A stretch of DNA of 22,043 nt from JAZDKP01 sp043802925 (GTDB lineage Bacteria > Fibrobacterota > OXYB2-FULL-49-7 > JAEUSG01). Of this stretch, positions 1 through 6,295 are shown piece by piece (the first letter of the stretch is position 1; every line of letters begins with the position of its first letter). The stretch lies in contig JAZDKP010000236.1 in NCBI GenBank assembly GCA_043802925.1, forward strand, positions 1-22,043. The letters are read 5' to 3'. The translations under genes were made by a program, and so were the position numbers. The notes under the pieces were generated by a model, which was not told the origin of the DNA, searched no databases, and saw nothing but the letters and a program-made list of their open reading frames with translations.

Positions 1-2
1 TC

Positions 3-494
3 AGCAATATTGCCCTCTCAGGCAATACCCCGAGGACTGTGATAGAATTGACGGAAACATATTCATTACCCGTTCCTCTTGCAGAATATTACGTTAGAAA
101 TGCCAATTTCTTTCTAAATCTGAGGACGTTTAGAGACAGGATAATTCATTACGGTTCAAAATTGCCGACAATTTATCCTACGCCAGAAGGGTTTGGAATA
201 GGAATAACCGAGCGGCCTTTTTCTCTTTTAGATTGGACTCGTATTCCTTTGCGACCAAACGAAATTGGCCCCCTTTCATATTTCGTCCACTATGTCATAG
301 CGAATACTTTTAGCGCCTGTAACCAATTTGCTGAGATAATTAGAAGGACTATCGAATTTCCTCCCGATATGATTCCGGGGTACAACATTTATACTCGGGG
401 CGTGCATATTCGGCATTATAACAATCTAATGAATAGGCCCACAACAAACGAGTGGTGGACACCAAATTCCGCGCCTGCCTCATCGGGCCATTAG
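3..494 (+). CDS. Hypothetical protein, 3' part (HEPN-like motif)
   Basis: The reading frame is open from the window edge, so this is probably the C-terminal part of a longer protein. The first usable start inside the window is a GTG at 39 with no clear ribosome binding site, which supports an upstream start. The visible protein is about 164 residues, with no signal peptide or membrane segment. The segment RTFRDRIIHYG contains R-x4-H inside a predicted helix, which recalls the RNase motif of HEPN domains. That is a weak, motif-level resemblance only. The C-terminal tail is rich in Asn, Pro and Trp. The coding sequence is AT-rich, like the neighbouring small genes and unlike the right side of the window, consistent with accessory DNA. 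It converges on the minus-strand genes that follow. No function can be assigned. Confidence 0.6.
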   Translation, partial: SNIALSGNTPRTVIELTETYSLPVPLAEYYVRNANFFLNLRTFRDRIIHYGSKLPTIYPTPEGFGIGITERPFSLLDWTRIPLRPNEIGPLSYFVHYVIANTFSACNQFAEIIRRTIEFPPDMIPGYNIYTRGVHIRHYNNLMNRPTTNEWWTPNSAPASSGH

Positions 495-519
495 ATTTTA
501 GCTTTCCTTTTTTTCTCCA

Positions 520-688
520 TTAGCATTCCACCTTCCTTGCCTTGATGGTTTGAATGCTCTCCCTTCCAAGCTTGGCTTTGAACTTCTGAATATCCATCTT
601 TGTGAAGATGATTCTTTACCTGAGGTACTGTATCTGGGTGGGGAAGCGTATTGGATTTATTAGCCCATCTTCGAAGATACGGGAGGTA
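520..688 (-). pseudogene. Decayed second copy of the excisionase-like regulator (C-terminal end)
   Basis: About 120 bp here (roughly 564-683) align with the 3' end of the regulator gene at 1,560-1,680, about three quarters identical by eye. The minus-strand translation gives RIIFTKMDIQKFKAKLG, against RIIFTQEDIQEFKAKLG in the intact copy. Just before this block the copy has an extra base, a missing base and an in-frame TAA (RFPTQIQYLR, stop, RIIF). The HTH half of the intact protein is not found, so only the last 50 or so codons remain. The frame then ends at a TAA at 520-522 after a tail (ESIQTIKARKVEC) unlike the intact copy. It lies directly downstream of the hypothetical gene at 689-1,069 on the same strand. 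The simplest reading is a duplicated and decayed regulator tail from a related mobile element. Confidence 0.7.
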
Positions 689-1069
689 TTATTTATTCTT
701 ATAACTAAAATTCTCTTTTAACAGATCGGCCTTCTCCTCCCAGAACGGAATAAAATCCCTGTAATGCACGGGGTTATTTGCTTCTCGTAATTGCCGATAA
801 TATGCACCAACCATTTCTTTGTTTAAACGTAATTCTTTTTGCCAGTATGTATTATAATGGATTTTGCCATCTCTCTTGAATTTCTCAAGAAAACAGATGG
901 AACAGTGTTGAGTGGATACAAAACCGCGGTCAAATAAAAATGACCTCCAATCTTTAATTAGTTCCGGTATCTCTTCGTTTTTGATTTCGCAGGCAAAAGA
1001 TAGCCCGAAATCAATAGGCCCATCAATCCAAACATGTGCGCATTTCACAGGCGTTTTATCTGTGTCCAT
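689..1069 (-). CDS. Hypothetical protein (126 aa)
   Basis: I do not recognise the family. The product is a soluble 126-residue protein without signal peptide or membrane segment. It is rich in charged and aromatic residues, and has an H55-C56-x2-C59 group (QHCSICF) that could bind a metal. The C-terminal half looks helical (NKEMVGAYYRQLREANN). The ATG at 1,069 is preceded by AGGGG about 9 bases upstream, a fair ribosome binding site. The gene lies 28 bp downstream of the cysteine-rich gene on the same strand, so the two are probably cotranscribed. The low GC matches the rest of the left-hand block. A role in a mobile element or in defence is possible but not shown. Confidence 0.65.
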   Translation of the reverse strand: MDTDKTPVKCAHVWIDGPIDFGLSFACEIKNEEIPELIKDWRSFLFDRGFVSTQHCSICFLEKFKRDGKIHYNTYWQKELRLNKEMVGAYYRQLREANNPVHYRDFIPFWEEKADLLKENFSYKNK

Positions 1070-1097
1070 CCAATACTGCCCCTATTACTTAGTTTAA

Positions 1098-1307
1098 TCA
1101 TTGGCCAAGGCCTTTGCAGGAACATTTCATCTTTGCTTCAGAATAATCAAGCAGATTGTTGCCATCCCAAGGACATGTTTTTGTGAAAACACCTTCCGTG
1201 CAACTTGGACAAAGGTTCCTATGACAAGCAGGACAGTGATAGCAAGTCCATCCAAATATTATTGCTTCATGGCACTTTTTTGTTGGAGTACCACCACATA
1301 CAGGCAT
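1098..1307 (-). CDS. Small cysteine-rich zinc-ribbon protein (69 aa)
   Basis: This 69-residue protein has ten cysteines (4, 12, 22, 25, 28, 33, 36, 45, 62, 64) and histidines at 13, 24 and 29. The pairs C25-x2-C28 and C33-x2-C36, followed by C45-P, form a compact zinc-finger-like core, CPACHRNLCPSC. A second pair, C62-x-C64, sits near the end. It has no signal peptide. An excellent ribosome binding site, AAGGAGG, lies 5 bases before the ATG at 1,307, so the start and the reality of this short gene are well supported. It heads a likely two-gene transcript with the hypothetical gene downstream. Zinc binding is inferred from the cysteine spacing. The partner could be nucleic acid or protein, and no specific family is recognised. 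Confidence 0.7.
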   Translation of the reverse strand: MPVCGGTPTKKCHEAIIFGWTCYHCPACHRNLCPSCTEGVFTKTCPWDGNNLLDYSEAKMKCSCKGLGQ

Positions 1308-1524
1308 CCTATCCTCCTTGCTCTACTATAAAATAGTCAAACCGATGAATAAAGCAACAGATAATCTTGACAGGAGATAGTTACGAGTCCCTATAACCCG
1401 CGTATAAAGAAAAAAGGTGCGAGGGACTTACATTAAATAAAATGCAAGCCCCCCGGTATTAACCGTATGGATTGATTAGCTGATGTCCCAATATCCATGA
1501 AATATAATTCTTTGGCTTTCGTTT

Positions 1525-1902
1525 CTAACGGCCCTTTCCATTAACTGCTTTGATTCGTTTTCCAAGTTTCGCTTTGAATTCTTGGATGTCTTCTTGGGTG
1601 AAGATGATTCTTATACCTGATATGCTGTATCGGGGTGGGAATCGTTTGGATTTGTGGAGCCAGTCTTCGAGGGTGTGTGGGTTTATTTTGAGCATTTGAC
1701 AGACCTGCCTGGGAGTCCATACTTTTTCATGAATTTCCACGTATTCGGGCTTTAAAAGGGCTACGTCTTCGTTTAGGAGCTTTCTGATGCCTTCGGCGTG
1801 TTCAGGGCCGGGTTGTGTCTTTCCCCACTCCCAAAGGCAGTAGGTAGTCGTTTCTACCCCTATCTGATGAGCTGCCTCGGACTGTTCCAGACCCTTTTCC
1901 AT
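1525..1902 (-). CDS. Cro/CI-type HTH plus excisionase-like DNA-binding protein, probably 5'-truncated
   Basis: The protein joins two DNA-binding modules. The first is a Cro/CI (HTH_3) helix-turn-helix (GLEQSEAAHQIGVETTTYCLWEWG). The second is an excisionase/MerR-like winged helix (WTPRQVCQMLKINPHTLEDW ... YSISGIRIIFTQEDIQEFKAK). Such fusions are known among regulators of mobile elements. The ATG at 1,902 is the only good start, but homology-like sequence (TLAEVLKFKR) extends upstream to about 1,932, and the frame stays open past the comM junction to 2,235. I see no ATG, GTG or TTG between about 2,045 and 1,902 in this frame, and no proper ribosome binding site. The gene has therefore probably lost its true 5' end at the same break that truncated comM. 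A decayed copy of its 3' end lies at 520-688. Confidence 0.65.
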   Translation of the reverse strand: MEKGLEQSEAAHQIGVETTTYCLWEWGKTQPGPEHAEGIRKLLNEDVALLKPEYVEIHEKVWTPRQVCQMLKINPHTLEDWLHKSKRFPPRYSISGIRIIFTQEDIQEFKAKLGKRIKAVNGKGR

Positions 1903-2045
1903 CCTTTTAAACTTTAGGACTTCAGCGAGGGTATGTTGGCCTTTTTGCCAAAGTTGGCTTTTTTTAATTGGATTTATTGTAGGTTTGTGATGGGAAATAG
2001 GCGATTTTACGCAGAAAATGAGGTTTTGAGGGTGTTGACTATGTA

Positions 2046-2062
2046 TCTCACGGGTGCCCGTG
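2046..2062. other. Junction between AT-rich accessory block and truncated comM
   Basis: Comparable ComM-like coding begins at the TGC at 2,055 (CPCGHYGDSTN...). The sequence to the left is AT-rich and cannot be read as ComM: the in-frame codons give SHG where NP is expected, and a TGA stands at 2,019-2,021. The break is therefore between about 2,045 and 2,054. The perfect dyad CACGGG-TG-CCCGTG occupies 2,049-2,062, right at the edge, although the right half is normal comM coding. comM is a known insertion target, for example for AbaR/Tn6022-type islands in Acinetobacter; whether this is the same kind of event is inference. Confidence 0.6.
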
Positions 2063-2534
2063 CGGACACTATGGGGACTCGACCAACAACTGCAACTGCA
2101 CCGTGCAATCGCTGACGAATTACCGCGCCCGCGTCTCGGGCCCCCTGTTGGACCGCATTGACATTCATGTGGACGTACCCGCGTTGCGGGACCATGAGTT
2201 GACCGGTGTTCCCAAGGGGGAGCCTTCGGAAACAATCCGTGAACGCGTCAACCGCACCCGCGGTATCCAGCAGCAGCGGTTCAAGGACACGCCCGGCATC
2301 TATTGTAATGCACATATGGAATCGCGGCAGATACACGCGTTTTGCAAGATTGGGAGTGACGGGGAATCCATATTGCGCATGGCAGTGCAGAAATTGGGAC
2401 TGTCGGCCCGAGCGTATGACCGGATATTGAAGGTGTCGCGGACCATCGCGGACATGGAAGGAGCGGCAGACATTGCAGCCAGCCATTTATGCGAGGCGAT
2501 ACAGTATAGAAGCCTGGACAGGAAGGTGGAATAG
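2052..2534 (+). pseudogene. comM: ComM/YifB Mg-chelatase-family ATPase, C-terminal fragment
   Basis: ComM is a hexameric AAA+ helicase that promotes branch migration during natural transformation. This fragment matches its last third. It has the cysteine-rich CPCGHYGD...CNC segment, the YRARVSGPLLDRIDIHVDVP signature, and the C-terminal Mg_chelatase_C region ending LSARAYDRILKVSRTIADMEG...HLCEAIQYRSLDR. About 160 residues remain of the roughly 500 expected. The Lon-like N-terminal domain, Walker A and Walker B are absent and nothing upstream in the window supplies them. The GTG at 2,103 is merely an internal valine in the family context, so independent translation is doubtful. GC content rises sharply where the fragment begins. 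An alternative is that the missing part lies left of the window on the far side of an inserted element. Confidence 0.85.
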
Positions 2535-2681
2535 CGTTGAGAGAAAATGTATTGCCCACTGTGAGAATTCAAAACAAGGCGTTGCCTCTCAGGCATTCTC
2601 AATAGCGACAAAACGCGCAATCGGTTTTATCAAAGACGAACGAAAGAGCTAATCTCTCCCGCCGCCAAAATCGCATTCCTG

Positions 2682-2882
2682 TCATACGATCCATTCAACC
2701 CTCTGGCCCATTTTCGATTCCATCACCATTTTCACAACATTCAAAAAGGTTTTCGCAATCCCATGGATTTTCTGACCACCGGCCAACTCTTTCGGAAGCA
2801 TTGCCATCTGTTAAACATTCTCATCGGGCACCCCCGCAAGGGTCAACCCATAAGACTTTTTTCCCGTTTGTAAAATAACCAT
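2682..2882 (-). pseudogene. Short minus-strand reading frame with one internal stop, divergent from merR
   Basis: Read from the ATG at 2,882 the frame gives MVILQTGKKSYGLTLAGV and a few more residues, then a TAA at about 2,811-2,813. It then continues in the same frame (MAMLPKELAGGQKIHGIAKT...) to a TGA at 2,682-2,684. Read through the stop it would encode 66 residues with natural composition, unlike the opposite strand. The part after the stop has its own ATG at 2,807 but no ribosome binding site. There is a faint resemblance to the end of CheW-like domains (VILQ-G-K-YGL ... I-GIAK), far too weak to name it. Its start overlaps the -35 element of the merR promoter. It may be a gene remnant or a chance frame. 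Confidence 0.3.
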
Positions 2883-2913
2883 TGATTCTATAGTATGGTA
2901 TAGGCCGTATATT
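2882..2913 (+). promoter_or_regulatory. MerR-type promoter/operator
   Basis: A -35 element TTGATT (2,882-2,887) and a -10 element GTATAT (2,907-2,912, or TATATT one base on) are separated by 19-20 bp instead of the usual 17. Between them lies an imperfect dyad, CTATA (2,888-2,892) and TATAG (2,899-2,903). An overlong spacer filled by a dyad is the hallmark of promoters activated by MerR-family proteins through DNA distortion. The merR-like gene starts 34 bp downstream, so autoregulation of the merR-receiver pair is likely. Confidence 0.6.
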
Positions 2914-2947
2914 TGTTCTATCGCTTATATAAGGGAACCGCTCTTAA

Positions 2948-3361
2948 ATGCATCTATTAACCATTGGCCAACTCGCAAAAAGGGTGCAGGTCAACATTCA
3001 GACGATTTATTATTATGAAAAAACCAGCTTAATCTCTTGTTCCGGCAGGAGCAAGAATGGGCATCGGCGCTTTTTGCCGGACACCGTTGCCAGGATGCGG
3101 TTCATCAAAGGCGCCCAAACATTGGGGTTCTCTCTTAGGGAAATCGGAGAACTGATGGTTTGCCTGTCCAGCAAAAAGAGAAGCTGCGCCCGAGGGAAGA
3201 AAAAAATTGAGGCTAAAATCACAAAAACCTTCCGGATGAAAAAAACGCTGACCCGACGCATCTCGACCCTCCAGCATATCCTTCGAATCTGCAAAACAGA
3301 CATTCCCCACAATGATTGCCGGATATTCAATGAATTCATAAGACCGCATCACAACACGTAA
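2948..3361 (+). CDS. MerR-family metal-responsive transcriptional regulator
   Basis: Residues 3-70 form the MerR winged helix (LTIGQLAKRVQVNIQTIYYYEKTSL... HRRF ... ARMRFIKGAQTLGFSLREI), followed by a coiled-coil dimerisation helix. Cysteines 80, 115 and 124 repeat exactly the spacing of the Hg(II)-binding cysteines of Tn501 MerR (82, 117, 126: 35 then 9), so a thiophilic metal such as Hg, Cd, Pb or Zn is the likely inducer. The start at 2,948 has AAGGGA about 11 bases upstream and fits the family N-terminus. At 137 residues it is close to the usual MerR length of about 144. A MerR-type promoter lies just upstream. No metal transporter, reductase or mer gene is in the window; the downstream partner is a CheY-like receiver 15 bp away, which is unusual. 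The basic linker around 76-100 (KKRSCARGKKK) is also more positively charged than usual. Confidence 0.85.
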   Translation: MHLLTIGQLAKRVQVNIQTIYYYEKTSLISCSGRSKNGHRRFLPDTVARMRFIKGAQTLGFSLREIGELMVCLSSKKRSCARGKKKIEAKITKTFRMKKTLTRRISTLQHILRICKTDIPHNDCRIFNEFIRPHHNT

Positions 3362-3376
3362 AACCCAGGAGCTCAA

Positions 3377-3775
3377 ATGAAAAATCCCATGCCCGCGAAA
3401 ACAATGCCGCAGCCAAACCACGCCCTTGTCATCGACGACAATGCCATGGCCAGAAACACCCTTCAACAATTCATTTCGATGCTGGGTTACCATGTCCTGG
3501 AAGCCGAGGATGGCGTTGAAGGCATCACGGCATTCCGAGAACACGAACCCTCCATTGCGTTCCTGGTTGTTGACGTTGAAATGCCTAAAATGAATGGCAT
3601 CCATACCCTCCAGGAGCTTGTTTGTATCAATCCGGACGTAAAGGTGATTATGGCAACCGGAAACTACAGGGAAGATGTTCGCCAGAAAATAAAGTCAATC
3701 AAGGACGTGATTGTCTTGAGCAAACCATTCTCGTTTGAGCAATTTTCTGAAACAGTGAAAATCGTCATGGGGTAA
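3377..3775 (+). CDS. Stand-alone CheY-like response regulator receiver
   Basis: The protein is a single receiver domain of 132 residues with no output domain. The acidic pair D20-D21, the phosphoacceptor D66 (VVDVEMPKMNG), T94 (MATG) and K116 (LSKPF) are all present, so it should be phosphorylated by a histidine kinase. It probably acts by protein-protein contact, as CheY, Spo0F or phosphorelay intermediates do. AGGAG at 3,368-3,372 precedes the ATG. It lies 15 bp behind the MerR-family gene and is likely on the same transcript, which would put a phosphorelay component under metal control. Two hybrid kinases in the window could be partners, but no link is shown. It converges on the alpha-2-macroglobulin gene with only 9 bp between the two stops and no terminator visible. 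Confidence 0.9.
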   Translation: MKNPMPAKTMPQPNHALVIDDNAMARNTLQQFISMLGYHVLEAEDGVEGITAFREHEPSIAFLVVDVEMPKMNGIHTLQELVCINPDVKVIMATGNYREDVRQKIKSIKDVIVLSKPFSFEQFSETVKIVMG

Positions 3776-3784
3776 ATAATCGGA

Positions 3785-6295
3785 TCATCGCCCCACCTTT
3801 ACACGGATCCCCTCGCTGTGGCTTGCAAATTCCGGAGCATACATGCACTCTATATTCGTGATGCCGTTTGAGAAATCGCCCGCGTGCGTGGCCACGAGCG
3901 GATACTCGAACACGTATGTCCCCTTGCCAAGCGCGCCGAAGAAAAAGTGGGTCGCCGCGTCCCGGGTGCTCTCGTAGTATCCCAGGCCGTCCTGCCAGCG
4001 ATAGCCCGAGAAAACATTGAGCGGCTCAAGGCCGGAGGCGCGCATGTCCTTCATGTGCACGTATTCCATGTCGCGGTCAACGCGGAGTTCGATGCGGACC
4101 TTGAGCTTGTCCCCGGGTTTTAGAGCGGTATTATCCGCGACCGGCGTGATGACCGGACCGGTGGCGGTGTTCTGTTCCAAAAAGAGCTTTTTGACAAGCT
4201 TCAGCGGGGTCTCGTGCAGCGTGATCTTGTCCAGCCGTTCAAAATACTGCCAGTACACCACGCCCCAGGCCACCCCTGCCTCGCGCCTGGTGACCGTAAT
4301 GTTACCCATGGCCGGCTGGATGTCCGCGCCGGACCACGATGTCTTGAAATATCCGGTGCCGGCCTCTGCTTCCGCATCCTTCGGTTTTGCCGCGTCAATG
4401 ACCTTGTCCCCGAGGGTGATGGTCACGGTGGACTTCTGTTCAAGCCATTTTGCGCCCCGGAGGAGCAGCGCGTAACACGCCTCCGCCGTGGCCCGGGTGG
4501 TCGGCCAGTTCTGCGTCTGCTTGCTTTTGAGCAGCCATGCCTTCAGGTCCTCGACCGATGTTGTGTCGTGCGCGACCTCGTCGAAGGCCTCGACCATGAG
4601 CGCCTGCGACTCGATGGGCGCGTTGTACCAGTACCAGGACTGCGCGTACATTTCCCTCCAGTACATACCCATCTCTTCGCTGATAATCGAGTTTTCCTTG
4701 AGCGACTTCATGATTTTGCCCGGGATGACCTTGTCGCCCTGGCGATTGAGCGCCAGGGCGATCATTCCCTGCATGTAGCGCCGTTTTTGGAGCCAGTACT
4801 TTTTGGCCTGGCCGGAAAAGTAATCAAAGGCCTTTTTATTCTTGTCCGCAATGGGTACGTCCGGAAAATAGCTGCGTGCATAAAGATATTGGATGTGTAT
4901 TTCGCTCAGGTGATCCAGGTCCGGATTGACCTTTGAATGTAAAATGGCCTCGTGGTCTTCCCGGAGACGGTCATCCAGATAGATCAGACATGGCTGGATC
5001 ATATTCCACAATTCATTGTCCTTGCGGAGTTCAACCATGCCGAGGTGTTCAAGCCTGCCCATGCCCGTGGCAATATACTGGGTGATGTAACGGTCATCGG
5101 GCATGCCTTCGAACCAGGGCCATCCGCCGTTTGAAAGCTGGAGCTTTTTGAGCTTTGAGAGGGCGCGCTCCTTCTCGCTGCCCATTTTATTGAGGTCAAA
5201 GAGCAGCGCCACCCGTCTCTTGCGTTCGGACTCGTCCTTTCCGTCAAGCAGCCACGGTGTTTCCTCGAGCACGAGCGACTTGAGTTCCTGGTTCTTTTCG
5301 AGGTTGGAGAGCAGTGCCTCGGGCTGTTGGGTCCGCCACGCGTCGAAAACAGCCTTGATGCGTGGGCTGGAGTTGGCGATGAACGAGGCGATGCTGTTGG
5401 CGTAGAACCGGGAGAACAGCTGCTCCGCGCACTCGTAGGGATATTCCATCATGTAGGGAAGCGCCTGGATGGCATACCAGGCCGGGTTGGAGGTGAATTC
5501 GAGGGTCAGCTTGAAGTTCCGCAGGGTCGGTGATCCGTTGTTCTGTGAGAGGAGCTTTTCAAAGGTGAATTTCTTTGTTTCCTTTTTGCGGATCGACAGA
5601 GGCATAGGCTCGGTCACCATCATACTGTTGCTGAGGACAGGCACCGTCTGTTCCTCGCCGTCCGAGAAATTGCCTGCCTTGGCAACGACCCGGAACGTCA
5701 CCGCGCCCGTTCCTTCGGGGATGGCCATGTCCCAGGCAAGCTTTGCGCTCTGGCCTTTCTTTGCGGTGAACGATATCTGCGCCTTGTTGTTTTTGAATTC
5801 CGCGTCCACAGGCTTCAAGGTCGCGGCATCAAACAGCATCAGCTGGGCCTGACCGGCCAATTCCTTGTCAGAAAGGTTGGAAACCTTTGCGGTGAACGTG
5901 ATTCGGTCGTTCTCCCTGAAAAAACGCGGCGGATTGGGCATGACCATGAGGTCCTTCTGTGTGACCAGCGTGTTACCAATCTGGCCGTACTTCAGGTCCT
6001 GCGTATGCGCAAACCCCATCATGCGCCATTGGGTGAGCGCCTCGGGTATCTGGAACTTCACGATGATTTCGCCGTCCTTGTTCGTCTCAAGGAGCGGGTA
6101 GAAGAAGGCCGTCTCATTGAGATTGGTGCGTACGGCCACCTTTGAAAGGTCTTCCTGTGGCACCTGGGTCTGTGGTTCCCGGGTTACCACACTCGCGCCT
6201 GCGGATACCGCTCCCTCTGCCATGTCCGCAACGCTTTCTTTCTTTTCCTCTGAGCGTGAAGCCTTCATGGGTGCAGCCATCTCCATTGCCGCCAT
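3785..6295 (-). CDS. Alpha-2-macroglobulin family protein, C-terminal part (frame-shifted from the N-terminal part)
   Basis: This is the continuation of the gene at 6,265-9,906 in another frame. It begins with a low-complexity linker (MAAMEMAAPMKASRSEEKKES), then the A2M domain around 57-140 (NLNETAFFYPLLETNKDGEI ... TQWRMMGFAHT). The thioester CAEQ follows at residues 289-292 in the context EYPYECAEQLFSR, then the alpha/alpha-barrel (NGGWPWFEGM, YITQYIATG), and finally an MG10-like beta domain ending YVFEYPLVATHAGDF. Bacterial A2Ms are periplasmic or surface protease traps: a protease cleaves the bait, the thioester reacts and the protease is captured. The 836-residue part has no signal peptide of its own. 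Its first ATG has AGGAGG (6,311-6,316), but 15 bases away, so separate translation is possible though not convincing. Without the frameshift the full protein would be about 2,050 residues. Confidence 0.85.
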   Translation of the reverse strand: MAAMEMAAPMKASRSEEKKESVADMAEGAVSAGASVVTREPQTQVPQEDLSKVAVRTNLNETAFFYPLLETNKDGEIIVKFQIPEALTQWRMMGFAHTQDLKYGQIGNTLVTQKDLMVMPNPPRFFRENDRITFTAKVSNLSDKELAGQAQLMLFDAATLKPVDAEFKNNKAQISFTAKKGQSAKLAWDMAIPEGTGAVTFRVVAKAGNFSDGEEQTVPVLSNSMMVTEPMPLSIRKKETKKFTFEKLLSQNNGSPTLRNFKLTLEFTSNPAWYAIQALPYMMEYPYECAEQLFSRFYANSIASFIANSSPRIKAVFDAWRTQQPEALLSNLEKNQELKSLVLEETPWLLDGKDESERKRRVALLFDLNKMGSEKERALSKLKKLQLSNGGWPWFEGMPDDRYITQYIATGMGRLEHLGMVELRKDNELWNMIQPCLIYLDDRLREDHEAILHSKVNPDLDHLSEIHIQYLYARSYFPDVPIADKNKKAFDYFSGQAKKYWLQKRRYMQGMIALALNRQGDKVIPGKIMKSLKENSIISEEMGMYWREMYAQSWYWYNAPIESQALMVEAFDEVAHDTTSVEDLKAWLLKSKQTQNWPTTRATAEACYALLLRGAKWLEQKSTVTITLGDKVIDAAKPKDAEAEAGTGYFKTSWSGADIQPAMGNITVTRREAGVAWGVVYWQYFERLDKITLHETPLKLVKKLFLEQNTATGPVITPVADNTALKPGDKLKVRIELRVDRDMEYVHMKDMRASGLEPLNVFSGYRWQDGLGYYESTRDAATHFFFGALGKGTYVFEYPLVATHAGDFSNGITNIECMYAPEFASHSEGIRVKVGR

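Larger units (their letters stand above)
2535..2947. other. 413-bp region without an intact gene
   Basis: This stretch separates the comM fragment from the MerR-family gene. I see no terminator with a T-run after comM. It holds a short decayed minus-strand frame (2,682-2,882) and, at its right end, the MerR-type promoter (2,882-2,913). A plus-strand frame from about 2,560 to 2,873 is open but has no suitable start and has His-rich, antisense-looking content, so it is not called. Confidence 0.5.

Noticed and set aside
1386..1428. AGTCCCT ... AGGGACT inverted repeat in the 217-bp gap between the Cys-rich gene and the Xis-like gene
   Set aside because: Seven-base arms 29 bases apart in a short AT-rich gap; no promoter, T-run or second copy ties it to a function.
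1..2600. Shared stretch TTGCC(C)TCTCAGGCA at about 11-24 and 2,582-2,595, possible direct repeats of an element
   Set aside because: The right copy lies beyond the comM fragment, not at the junction; the left copy is inside a coding frame and at the window edge; the match needs an indel. Probably chance.
2007..2620. Several minus-strand frames opposite comM
   Set aside because: Antisense shadows of the ComM coding sequence with no family signature; the plus-strand product is clearly recognisable.
2560..2875. Open plus-strand frame of about 105 codons between comM and merR
   Set aside because: No usable start codon in most of it and His-rich antisense-like composition; the opposite strand reads more like protein.
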